In this document: positions 1 through 10,334 of the stretch, piece after piece
How positions within the stretch are numbered: the stretch's first letter is position 1
Layout: each line of letters begins with the position of its first letter
Source: Echria macrotheca
Taxonomy: Eukaryota > Ascomycota > Sordariomycetes > Sordariales > Schizotheciaceae
Direction of reading: 5' to 3'
DNA length: 64,000 nt
Assembly: GCA_030411725.1 (NCBI GenBank)
Contig: MU839833.1
Coordinates: forward strand, 1,364,001 to 1,428,000
Translations under genes and position numbers: made by a program
Notes under the pieces: generated by a model
Database searches by the model: none
Seen by the model: the letters and a program-made list of their open reading frames with translations, nothing else
What the model was told of the DNA's origin: nothing

Positions 1-1195
1 AGCAATTCCAAAACGGTTGGTACCTCGTCCCAGGCAAATATTGCAATCTATAGACAGAAACTGGTTTCCTGGTAGTTGCAAAAACTTTAAAAGTCGTCGA
101 TGCGTTTGTATGGTGGCGGAGCGTTTGTTAGGCGCTGTTTGGTTGAAGACTGACGCTAGCGGACGATCAGTGGCTCGCTCAGGGACCAAGATTTAGCGCA
201 TGCGCACTATCTGCAGTGCCCCGCAATCACTGGGATGCAGCCCGATTCACTGCAGTACACCCACGTTGTCAAAGGATGGGGTTGTTCGTTCTCCTAAAAA
301 CCCTCGAGGAACCATTCTCCACGAAAACGAAGCTTCTTCTAAGGATTGTTGTCTGGTGAGGACCGCAGCTTTATCACCCCAAATCAGCTTCTGCGATGAG
401 ATGCTATGCCAACGGTGCCCTGAAAGTCAGCGGTCAACTGCATAACCCAAGTCTGAGAAAGGGTTACCCTCACCCTCTTGAGACATTCGAGATTCTTGCC
501 AAATGAGGGAACAGTTAGTTCTCTGCAATTTTCCGTCGACCAGTTCATATTGCAAACACCCATGGTTATAGGGCCGTCACTCCTCGCTCATGCAGAACCC
601 CCCGACACAGGGAACGGGTTCCGCTTATGACAGTTCATCATGGCCCCGCTGCTGGGCTCCGTCTGAACCGCAGATGAGCACAGTTGCCATGTGGTTCAAG
701 TACGGTGGCAGGCACGCCTTGGCTCTACCCACCAGTCTCGAGGCTCCCATAATGGACGAACCATGGGACCAAGCATCATCTCGTGTGGGAACCCTCTCGG
801 TCGGCTACCAAACAGGCATCAAACGGCGCCTTGGATGGCTCGCGTGCCTAAGGTGAGACATCCCTCTTGGGAATTCATCAGTTCGTCTCATCTGAGGGTC
901 CAGCGACGAGTAGAGCGGGCCAAACCGGTCCGGCAAAGGACCACAGCAACTGCCAAACCTCAGCGCCGTCTCATCTTTCGGTCTCTCACTTTTCACATCC
1001 GACGAGTCACTACTTCTGCTGGCCTCATCCCATGCTTTCTGATCTGTGCCTTTCAATGCCTGGTGTGTATAAGTTCTGAAACCATGTTCTTTTGTTAACT
1101 CTTTGTTCCGCCTTAGATTCACCCTGAGCCAACAACAGGGCACTCTCTCTCTTCCCTGAGCGTCAATCAGGATCGCAGTCAACAAACGGCCCAGC
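1..1195. other. Intergenic, no gene supported
   Basis: Short open frames occur on both strands but none shows a recognisable domain, a good start context or consistent splice sites. It probably holds the upstream region of the RGS-LOV gene that follows. No tRNA, repeat or coding relic was recognised. Confidence 0.5.
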
Positions 1196-3151
1196 GTGGT
1201 ACAGTCTATCCGCCGCCTCAAGTCAGGAGGCGACATGGTCGCCACAACATTCCGGTCGCCGCCTCCTGACTCTCGTCCATCCAAGCCACAAAAGGATACC
1301 ATCCAGGTGCAATTGCGGAGCGGATCTGGACTATCCTTTCATACAAACCGGGCTGCCTTCCGCCACTATACCGACTACAACAAGGATGGGACACTTCGTC
1401 TAGCCGGAAAGCGCGCCAGGTCTTCCGGCTTCGACCCTTTGTCAGCGGACACACTGCCTACCAGGGACAGAAGCCTCGAGCCCAAACGCCACCGGCCAGA
1501 AACGAAGCCTCTTCCAGATTTCTTTGACCCGGATGTGATGAAGATGGCTTTCTCAGACCCAGTCACCGGCCGCAGACTATACCACTTTGCCAAGAGCAGA
1601 CATCGTGCTGCGGATGTCTTGTTTCTCGTCAAGGTACGGATACTTCTCTGCATATCGAGACTCACCAGCTCACAGAAGTAGGTGGACGAATACACCCGCG
1701 CCATGGGCGATATGACGTCCGTGATGAACCAGATCTCGACAAACTTTACCGACCCTACGGCAGCCTCTCCCCTCAATCTTCCACAGCACGTTTCCAAGGC
1801 TCTCACTCTCAACACCAGATCCTGTACGAAGTCTGTCTTGCCCCACCTAGAAAGATTGTACCGAGACGCCACAGAATCAGTCCAGGAACGACTGGCGAGG
1901 GATCTCTTCCCCGATTTTGTCAGGTTCCAGCTCTGTCAGTGCATACAAAGTTCCTTGGTGGAGAATCACGGGCGAACAAAAGGCGCTCACCCTGCCTACC
2001 CAGGCCTGATGGAGTCTTTCTGTCTTACAGATCCACGCAAAGCCGGTAATCCAGTCGTCTTCGCCTCGGATGGTTTCTTTACGCTTTCGGGCTACAGCAG
2101 GCAGGAGATGATGAACAAGAGCTGCAGTGTGATTCAAGGAGCGCACACCGATACAGAAACCAGGCGGCGCATCGGAAAGGCTCTGGCCGACGGAAGAGAG
2201 ACGGCAGAGCTGATTGTTAATTATCGCAACGATGGGACGCCGTTCTGGAATTTGCTGTTTATCTGTCCGCTTGTGGAGCGGGGCAGAGTGCGATACCATC
2301 TTGGTGCCCAGATTAATGTCTCTGAGAGCATGGGGGCAGGTTATGAGGATATCCTGCGGATCCTCAACTTTTCCGTCCCGGGGGAAGGCTTTTCTTCTCA
2401 CGCGTCGCCGAAAGCCCAGGGCCGCCGTCCAGTCTTCAAGACTCGAGCGCCACAAAAGCAGGTAATCTCGGTACGTGAGAATACACAAAGCCCCGGGAAT
2501 CTCCTCCCTCTTCCGGCTCGCCTTCTCGGCCGGCTATCTCCGAAGCCAGCAAGGCCAGGAGACAAACCTCACACACCCCAACCCGCCGCATCGGTAACCT
2601 CAGAAAACGCGCGGTCAACGCAAAAACGTCCTCTCTGCGGCGTCCATCCCCCCCCACCGACGACGGCCCAACACCTCGACGAGTCCAGCACGCCATACTC
2701 GCGCCTCCTCGTGATGCGCTACTACCACCAGCCCGCCGCTACCACCACCACCACCACCGACGAACCCCATCATCACTCACCATCACCACCACCACCCCCC
2801 GGGACGATGCCAATCATGTTCTGCTCGCCATCCGCAAGCGAGACCCTCGGCCTCTTCGTCGCTGACTCCTCCTCAAATTCCCATGATGACCAACACGATC
2901 AAATAATCGGACGGGATATCTTCGCCGTGCTAGCCGAGCGCCTCAACTCGTCCACCGCCACGCGGGGCGTCAGGTCGACGGTCCTGAAGAAGGTGGGGGC
3001 CGGAAAGGCCGTATGCACAGATCTGGCTAGGGATGTTTTGTTTGGGGGGTGCAGGACGCGTCGGCTCGTGGGTCACTGGGTGCCGCTGCTGCGGGATGGG
3101 GATGATGTCGGGTTTGTGGTGCTCATTCTCACGCCGATGGAATGTTCTTAG
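1196..3151 (+). CDS. RGS-LOV putative blue-light photoreceptor
   Basis: Two exons, 1196-1633 and 1682-3151, joined in phase 0 across a 48-bp intron; 635 residues from the first ATG, or 622 from the second in-frame ATG at 1235. Residues about 112-230 look like an RGS domain: a helix with RLYHFAKS, then FLVKVDEY across the splice, then a LARDLFPDFVRFQL end. Residues about 255-365 are a LOV-type PAS domain: SGYSRQEMMNKSCSVIQG, then NYRNDGTPFWN and YHLGAQINV. Cys294 aligns with the flavin-adduct cysteine, and Asn326, Asn336 and Gln356 with flavin-contact residues. A Pro/Thr/His-rich linker leads to a PAS-like C-terminus at about 505-635 containing HWVPLLRDGDDVGFVVLILTP. In known RGS-LOV proteins such as Botrytis BcLOV4, light drives membrane binding; that role is inferred here. 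The residue after the reactive Cys is Ser rather than the usual Arg. The true start could lie further upstream. Confidence 0.82.
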
Positions 3152-4157
3152 GCGGGGCGTTCTATCTGGTCGAGGGTTGGGTTTGGGCGTGGGCGCGGGC
3201 GGGTTTGATACCCTTACGCATACACAACGTGTGGTTATGTGTTTCTTGGGCGGGGAGGGGGGGTTGGACGGTTCTGGTTCTGGTTCGGGTTCAATGTTTG
3301 CGTCCTGACTTTTCTGGACGGCAATGGAGTTGTTGCCCCGAAATTTTGGTGGTACCTAGAAGCAAGCAGTGGCAATGGGGGGTTTTTACGAAGTCCAACG
3401 AAGCGAAGGAAAAAGATGAGCTGGTATGACGGGGGAAAAAACTGAAAGGGGGAAAGGGGGTTGGTTGGGGGGAGGGGGTTATGACCTGACGTTCTGAACG
3501 TTGACACGACGCGTTTTTACGAAGTCAAGATTTGGCATGATGATGGCTTGTCAAAGAGCTGGATACCTCCTTACGAGAAACGTTTGCCGGTATGACAGAC
3601 ATGCTATTACCTAGACAGGGTTGTTATAGAGTTGGCCCTCACTGTGGTAGTCGTTATATCTGCTGTCTCTGCTTGATGGGCGAGGCAAGGTGTTTATATT
3701 CCTGTTGACGAGCGGAGCAGCATGGGCATGGAGTCGCTTTACTGAAGTGGGTGATGTTGCTTGGTGGTGTAGCTTAACGATGTATTGCGAGGCTGTGATT
3801 CGTTGCGTCCGGCTCGGAGGGTTTCGAAGGAGTAATCCTCTGCAACGGGATTATACATCGACGGAGTAAGATATTACCGCATGCGGCCAATGCTTACTAC
3901 AGCTCATGTTGCTCCTTAAATGAGTCCAAGGAATTGCCTAGAGTTTCTAGTTGTTGCCAATGCAGGTACATTACGCACGCTGAGTAATAAAGCCAACGTC
4001 CTGTCTTCGCAACCCGGAGATGGCCTTCTTCTCCTTGAGCACACACCTTGACATTGATACTTACTTGGCAACCATGATACCTTCCACCTTCCACCAAGAT
4101 ATCCACCAATTATCTGTACAACAAAAACACAAGCGCAAGAAAAGAAAAACGGGGGTA
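3152..4157. other. Spacer between convergent genes
   Basis: Lies between the stops of the RGS-LOV gene (+) and the NAPE-PLD-like gene (-), so it should hold both 3' UTRs. The first part is G-rich on the plus strand with runs of T/G. No open frame here shows coding character, and no repeat or RNA gene was seen. Confidence 0.5.
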
Positions 4158-5492
4158 TCAAAACTCGCGACTCTCACCCACAGCACAAACATCAAAAACC
4201 CCCGTCTCGGCAATCCCCTCCCTCTTCAACGCCTCCCTCAACAGCCTCGGCGGCTCATTGGGCTCCTCGCTCGTCAGAACCCACGTGCCCCAGTGAATCC
4301 CCATGGCCCTCTTGCACCTCGTATCCCTGAAGATCTCGACCGCGTCAAACGGATCCGCGTGCATCCAGCTGAAGAACTTGCGCGGCTTGTACGCGGCAAT
4401 CGGTATCAGCCCGAGATCGAACGGGCCTCTTAGTCTGCCGATGTCCGCAAAGTCCGGACAGACAGGCAGCGATTTATACCCCGGCGCGTCGTGGCGGTCG
4501 ACGCCGTCCTCGCCGGTCACCACGGGCTCTTTTTCCCGGGTACAGCGGTATCCCGTGTCCCCGCCGAACCAGACCGACTTGCCGCCCGAATACACGGCCC
4601 ACGAGGCCCAGAGCGTGTGGTCCTTGTTGAACCCCGTCCGGCCGGACGAGTGCTGGCTGGGGAGACACGAGATGCGCGCGCTGATCACATCCGGAGGACC
4701 ACCACCATTACCGTCATTTTCGTCAGACAATTTACCGTCATGATTTTTTTTCTGTCGTTCCAGAACCAGCTCGGCATCCTCCCACCAGTCCATCTCAACA
4801 ACCCTCTCGATCCCGCTTCCCCGAAACCAACTCTCCAAACCCAGCCCGACGAAGAACTGCGCGTTCGGATGCGCCCGCGCGAGCTGTGTGACGGTCGGGT
4901 GCGAGAGGTGGTCGTAGTGCGAGTGCGAGATGACGACGGCGTCGACCGCCGGTATATCACCAAGCCCGCAGGGCGGGGGCGAGTACCGCCGGGGCCCGAC
5001 GAACTGCACCGGCGCGCAGCGGTCCTCGAATACCGGATCGAAAAGCACGCGCAGTCCGCTGGGGAACTCGACTAGGTAGCAGGCGTGGCCTAGCCAGGTC
5101 GCGCGCAGGGAGGGGGGGGACTGGTCACGCGGGAGGAAGGCGGGTGTGACGACGGGGACTTTTACTCCGGAGATGTCTGGGTTGGTTAGTTCGCCTGAGA
5201 GACGGCCTCTGTGTGATTTTTGTTAGTGAGATCGGGGGGAAGAAGAGAGAGGAAGAGGGAGAGCGTACCCGAGCATGGTCCTCACCATCTGCAAGATGCC
5301 CATCTGCTCGCCGGCCGACGGGTGCGGGTTCTGGAAGCGCACCGTCTTGCCGGCGTGGTTGCGGACGTGGTGCGGCGCGCGGTCGGCATCGTCGGGCGCG
5401 TTGACCAGGCCCGATTGCTTGGTCACGGTGCTGGTGTAGACGGTGGTGGTCATGGAGGCGGCGGCACGGCGTATCGAGTGGGGAATGGGCAT
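4158..5492 (-). CDS. NAPE-PLD-type metallo-beta-lactamase hydrolase
   Basis: Two exons read downwards, 5492-5269 and 5208-4158, joined in phase 2 over a 60-bp intron (GTACGC...CACAG); 424 residues, or 411 if the second in-frame ATG at 5453 is used. The fold is the metallo-beta-lactamase type of N-acyl-phosphatidylethanolamine phospholipase D (yeast Fmp30 group). An ATWLGHACYLVEF strand precedes FDPVFEDRC, the zinc motif HSHYDH follows, then WFGGDTGYR, and near the C-terminus AYKPRKFFSWMHADP and GIHWGTW. This family cleaves N-acyl-phosphatidylethanolamine to N-acylethanolamine and phosphatidic acid. The substrate here is inferred from the family. A Lys/Asp/Gly-rich insertion lies mid-domain (about 4690-4760). 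The N-terminal 70 residues are poorly structured, so a mitochondrial or membrane location as for Fmp30 cannot be judged. Confidence 0.88.
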
Positions 5493-6466
5493 TCTCTGCC
5501 TTTCTGTTTGGTGTCGTGACTGGCCTTTTTCCCACTTCTTCGACCTGCTTGGGTATCGAGCGTTATATGGAAGCCCCAATTGAAGAAGCCCGGAAAGACA
5601 CAGGTAGGCAGAAGGCACGCCGCGTATAGTTAACCCTCAAAGGACGATGGTAAAAAACTCCCCGACCTGGGATCCGTCGGACACTTGTTCAACCCGAGGT
5701 GCGGCGGGCCATGCGGCCGATTTGCGGGTGGTGGCTGCCCGCGATCGAGGCCCCCATTTCGTCCGCGTCGGCATCGGAAAGTGAGCTAGACCCCGCCGTG
5801 CTTGATCAGCTTTTTCTCAAAACCAAAGAATTCCGGCAGATTCGGAGGGCTGTTTTCGTCACCGATCCCACCTTTTTGACAATATCTCTGGTCTTGGTCG
5901 GAGCGGATGGCGCAGCTGACTGCCGGATGCGAATTGCGAATGCGATGACAGGTCCCACTTGTTGGTGACAGCAAACGACTGCACCCGTGTGACCCCTTTT
6001 CTTTCCGATCTAGAGTCGGAACGCAAACGGGTCAAGTGCCAAATTTTTTATTAGACTTTTGAGTTGAGTAAGTAGTCCGGCTATACTTTGCAACCAGTTG
6101 TACCTTGCAAGTCTAAAGCAGATAATTGAGAGCTATGGTGGAAGCAGGCACCAGCGATGTCTCGACTCATCCGTTCCCCAACCTGGCCATCGAACTCCCC
6201 GAGAGACAACCCGACCTGTTCCTCCTTCTAAAGTGCACTGAAAAAGAAAACTAACTATATAACACAGACGTCCATTTCCGTTCGCGCCTGAAGAGTCCGA
6301 AGATTCTTGCGAACATGCAGCCCATGTTAACTCCGCAACCTTGTGCCCCTTAACTCCGTTCTGCAGTCCGCGCTTCCTTCGAGAAATAGAAGCGCTCTCC
6401 CGTCCCTCTGATCCGTATGAAACCGCCCTCCCCAGCATCCCGAACAGACATCGCCGCCATGGCCAC
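5493..6466. other. Intergenic, no gene supported
   Basis: Upstream region of the NAPE-PLD-like gene and downstream region of the proline-rich gene. Open frames of up to about 90 codons exist around 5700-5970 on both strands but overlap each other and carry no motif. Nothing else recognised. Confidence 0.45.
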
Positions 6467-7441
6467 CTAAGAAAAGCTAATAATATGCGCCGGCGGCGGA
6501 GCCGGAGCCGACGCGGCCGCAACAATAGTCACCGGGACCGGAGCCGGCGGCGGCGGCGGCGCAGCCACGATCTGGAACGCGATGGTCGGCGGGGGCGGCG
6601 GAGGCGGCGGCGCAGCAATGACAAACGTGATAGGGGCCGGCGGCGGCGGAGGGGGCGGCGGCGCCAGCACAAAGGTCAGCGTCGGAGGGGGCGGGGGTGC
6701 GGCCGGCGCCAGGGAGATGGCAAAGGACGGCGCGGGCGGAGGGGCCGGAGGGGCGAACGAGAAGGCCATAGTAGGACTGGCGACAGAGGACGCGTTGAAA
6801 GGCAGAGGTGGAATGGTGCCGGGCGCCGGCGGCGGGATGCTGACGAGGTTGCCGTTGGCTCCCACCGTGTAGTACTGCGGCTCCGGGGCTGGGTTTCCAG
6901 GCGTGGCGGGCGGTATTACGACGACCACGGGGCTCTCTGCCATATCTAGCCGCTCTGATACGGACAAGGGCAGCTCCACCTGGTGATAATCCGCAGGCGT
7001 CGGGGGGAACCGAGTGGCGCTTCCCGGCGAGACTTCGTGAAGTTGAGGCGGGTATCTGACCACGGACGAGGACGCCAGCTGGGGCGGCGAGACACTCGGT
7101 GTTGCTGCTTCTGTCTGGGGTGTCTCGACAGGCTTGTTGGCGGCGTTGCCGTCGAGCGTGACGACCTGGTAGTGGGACAGTTCCAGCTGTCTATCGACAA
7201 AGTTGATATGAGTCTGGCTGAAGGAGGGGCCGGCAGGCTGAAGGTCCCAGGGGTAGAAATGGGAGGGCGGCTCGCGGGGGATCTCAATCACGTCGTTGGC
7301 TGTAGCCCGCGCCGAGCGTAGCTCTCTCTGCTCCGAATCAGGATCCTGCTTGATGGGAGGGGAATCGGATCTGAAGCGAGGATGCCTGACAGATCGTCTG
7401 ACTCGAGAGAACCGCGGAGATGGGCTTCTGCGTGGTGACAT
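6467..7441 (-). CDS. Proline-rich repeat protein, function unknown
   Basis: One uninterrupted frame of 324 residues from the ATG at 7441; an in-frame ATG at 7453 would add four residues. The N-terminal 50 residues are basic and Arg/Ser-rich (SPRRSPSPRFSRVRR). Residues about 50-215 are mixed, with acidic and proline patches and the segment HINFVDRQLELSHYQVV. The C-terminal third repeats a unit of about 15 residues six times: a short hydrophobic strand (AFSF, FAISL, LTFVL, ITFVI, IAFQIV, VTIV) followed by five to eight prolines. No signal peptide or membrane segment is visible. The plus strand carries a competing Arg-rich frame, but the ordered repeat and varied N-terminus favour the minus strand. 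Polyproline of this kind often binds SH3, WW or profilin modules; that is inference only. I do not recognise the family. Confidence 0.7.
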   Translation of the reverse strand: MSPRRSPSPRFSRVRRSVRHPRFRSDSPPIKQDPDSEQRELRSARATANDVIEIPREPPSHFYPWDLQPAGPSFSQTHINFVDRQLELSHYQVVTLDGNAANKPVETPQTEAATPSVSPPQLASSSVVRYPPQLHEVSPGSATRFPPTPADYHQVELPLSVSERLDMAESPVVVVIPPATPGNPAPEPQYYTVGANGNLVSIPPPAPGTIPPLPFNASSVASPTMAFSFAPPAPPPAPSFAISLAPAAPPPPPTLTFVLAPPPPPPPPAPITFVIAAPPPPPPPPTIAFQIVAAPPPPPAPVPVTIVAAASAPAPPPAHIISFS

Positions 7442-8039
7442 GGTAAGAGTCAAGAGTGCTGGTTCAAGTCTGGGGAAGGGCTGCTATTTGTAGCTGACGA
7501 TCAAGAGAGATGGGAACAGGAACAAGCGGGCCCTGAGATGAGCTGACCTCTTTTCCTCAGTATCTCGATCCCTGGCGACGAAAATGATGACTGCGAAGTG
7601 TTGGGTCTCAATGGCCATGCTTGGGATGAACTTCAGAGATGCACCCCCTGATTCCACGATGGACGCTCCATTGGCCGCCTATCCGTTTGCTGGTCAAACG
7701 GGCCAGTGACATCGCGAGGCACATCAGACCGATCATTCTTTGCCCGCATATTGTTGAGCATGACTGACTAGATCCTCGTGACGGATCCTTTTGCCGCTGA
7801 ACCCTCAGAGTCAGGTCCGCTTCTTTGATTACCGAGATAGTAACTCGTTTCGGCATTTCATAATATCGGATGGCTGCTCTAGTCACGGCGAGAATGACCA
7901 CTCGATCTAACTACATTTTGGGTTCATCAACACTGTTGGTGGCTCTTCAACTCATAGCGAATGCTGCAGTCTTGAGCAAAACTTCCGGTGGACACCTTCC
8001 TTCATCCCAACCATCCAAGGCAATATTTCCCCCTCACTT
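7442..8039. other. Intergenic, no gene supported
   Basis: Spacer between the proline-rich gene and the SRPBCC gene, both minus strand, so it should include the promoter of the former and the 3' UTR of the latter only near its right end. A 97-codon minus-strand frame at 7608-7901 has no recognisable motif. Confidence 0.45.
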
Positions 8040-8617
8040 CTAACCGCCTTTCGCGCCGATCTTCGATGCGGCAGCAGCCAGGTCTCTGAGGGCATCACGG
8101 CGTTTGTACTTGGCATCCTCAATGACACCTCCACGTTGTCAGCATGCCAGTTGGGGAAGAATGAGAGATCACATACCGATATCCGCGTCGCTCGAAAACT
8201 TGGATGTCCACCGAACATAGGTGCAGTCCGCAAACTCTCCCGAAGTGACGGCGAAACAACGAATCGTGCTGACCACGCTTGAATAAGGCAAGTCGGGCTC
8301 CGCATTAATCACGCTGAAGGTGATGAAGTGGTCCAGATTCTGTGAAGAATTAGCACATGCCTCTCAAAGTTGCATTTTCAACCAACGCTGTGCTCATCCT
8401 GCTTGACCTCGACGACATTGCCGTCCTCGTACGTCCATCTGACAACGTCGGTATCGTCGCTGACCCCCTTTACCCACTCGGCCTTCTTGATGGCCGTGGA
8501 GAACTTGTCGAATTCTTGAAGCTTGATGAAGTGCCAGACGTGCGAGAGAGGCGCCTTGATGACGGCGCTCTCAATCACCTCGTTGGTGGAGGCGATCGGC
8601 TTCTGACCGGACGACAT
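8040..8617 (-). CDS. SRPBCC (START/Bet v1-like) family protein
   Basis: Three exons read downwards: 8617-8387, 8339-8177 and 8128-8040, with introns of 47 bp (phase 0) and 48 bp (phase 1); 160 residues, the usual length of a stand-alone SRPBCC domain. The start follows the family pattern: a strand IESAVIKAPLSHVWHFIKLQEFDKF, here split by me into the beta-1 strand and the helix containing VWHFIK. Next come AEWVKGV and VVRWTYEDGNVVEVKQDE strands, then in exon 2 LDHFITFSVI and YSSVVSTIRC, then FADCTYVRWTSKFSS. The C-terminal helix is VIEDAKYKRRDALRDLAAAAS. The fold makes a hydrophobic cavity for lipids or polyketides in related proteins; no ligand or reaction can be assigned here. No secretion signal. 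The second intron contains a good GCTGAC branch site. Confidence 0.8.
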
Positions 8618-10334
8618 TGCGTTCGTGTTGCAATGTTGATGACGCGAGTTTCGGGGTGATGAAATGTCAATTTACCTGTCGAGATTGCTTGTGGAGTTTA
8701 GTTTGCAGCTCGTGTTGGAAGTCTCCAGCTACATATTGCACGGGCATGCACGACAACCAAGGGTGGTGATGTTTGGCTATACGTCATAGGCAAGTCATTA
8801 TAGTGGGGAGTTGCCGTCTCGTTTGGTTGAGATGTGACGGTTGATCAGCAAGCGGAAGGCACGGGAGAGGCACGCGAAAGGCAGGCACGAGAGGGGAGCA
8901 TTTGACGAACGGTCAGGACGGTTTGCTGTTATGCTTTCCAAACACTTTGCCTCGCAACCTCGTTCCTTCCGCAACAAAACTTGGTGATCCGCACTCAATA
9001 CGATACCTCGGACTTCAGCTTCTTGGAGGCGTTAGGCATCAACTTATTAGATGCTTCAACAGAATTGCAGCAGACTGCTGACGGAAAGTCGAGAGGCGCA
9101 ACTAACCGGAGGCAAGCTTCGTCAGATCTGCCGGTCTAAGGCAGGGAGATAAAGTGGCATTCGAGGAAGCGACCGGAAAGCTGTCAGCACATGTCTATTA
9201 TTCAATGGATAGATAGCCGCCGGCCGACGTCCGAACGGTTGATTCAGCCCCGGAGGATCGGGACGTCTTGGATGCAACGAGCAGCAGCAGATGTGGGGTA
9301 CCGACCGGATGGGACACATCCACTTGGTTCCTGAGGGAAAGGTTCTTGAGGGAAAGAAGAAGCCTTGCAGTAACCCCTACACACGCAACCGTGGCGGTGG
9401 CAGTGACGTCCTTACAGAAGGACCAACAGGCGCAGGCTGAGAGCCGCATCGCAAAGCGTCAGCGGGGTCAAGCGCGAGCGGCGCTGACCATCCCGTCTCA
9501 TCGGCGCTTGTGGCTTTGTGGCGCCGTGGGCAGTGCATGCTTGGATCGCTGGAATCCTCAACGTCGGCAAACAAACCCATCGGATGCCGGCAGGTGCTGC
9601 GTTCCCTGCTTCACGTTATCTTGCTAAATTTATCCTTCCTCAGACGAACTGCTCCCCAGGCTTCGAATCTTGCCTCGGGCAGGGCCACAGTCTCGAACGA
9701 TATGTCCCGATCAGGAGCCGACACGTGGGTTGTTCTGGACGATCTCTCAAGTGCTTCTTTCTCTCCAGGTTCCGCGACACCAATTTACCCCTGCGGCCCT
9801 GCATGGTTTTATCTGCGCGCCAACACGATGCAACGGCGAAGAGGAAACTCAGCTCTGGGAGCACGGTATCGTTCGTCTCCCAACTGAGATTGAGCGGGGA
9901 ATCAAGCACGCGGATCTGAGTCCTGACCTTGGAGACCCAGGTCAATCTGGTTCCAGGCAAGCCAGGTTGCCAGGACGAACCCTGCGATGGCGGAAATTGG
10001 CGCCTGAAGTGGGTTCGTGGCGCTGCGACCAGCCTTCCGATCCAGCCACCGGCTCCGCGTGTAAGATGCCAAGTGCCAAAGCTCAGCCTCAAGCTAGGGG
10101 AGAGGTCGGCCAACAACGCCAGGATCACCATCACCTTTAAACTCCATGTCTGTTCCGCGCGCTGTCGCGTCCGTTCGTTTGCTCGTCGCTATTTCTCTCG
10201 CTCGTTGATTTCCTTCGTCAGCCACCCTCTCGTCGAACGCGCAAGGTCTACCGACGAATTCGATTACCTCGGCCGATGCAGCTTTAGATGCGGCTTTCCC
10301 GTCGTTTGCGACCTCTGGCCGACCAGAAAACACA
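8618..10334. other. Intergenic between divergent genes
   Basis: Separates the SRPBCC gene (-) from the six-Cys surface protein (+), so both promoters lie here. Several overlapping frames between 9200 and 10140 reach 120-165 codons on both strands but share no motif and show no splice-consistent structure, so I treat them as chance. A 15-bp tandem duplication sits at 9327-9356. Confidence 0.45.
9327..9356. repeat. 15-bp tandem duplication
   Basis: Two adjacent copies of GGTTCCTGAGGGAAA and GGTTCTTGAGGGAAA differing at one base. It lies in intergenic DNA and is probably a local slippage event. Confidence 0.8.

Noticed and set aside
805..1302. 165-codon minus-strand frame near the left end
   Set aside because: It overlaps the start of the RGS-LOV gene, has no motif and no good start context.
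6341..6949. Arg-rich plus-strand frame opposite the proline-rich gene
   Set aside because: It is the reverse reading of GCC/CCG-rich codons. Its composition is explained by the minus-strand proline repeats.
9377..10134. Several frames of 120-165 codons on both strands
   Set aside because: All overlap, none has a domain, and composition does not favour any one frame. Treated as chance openings.
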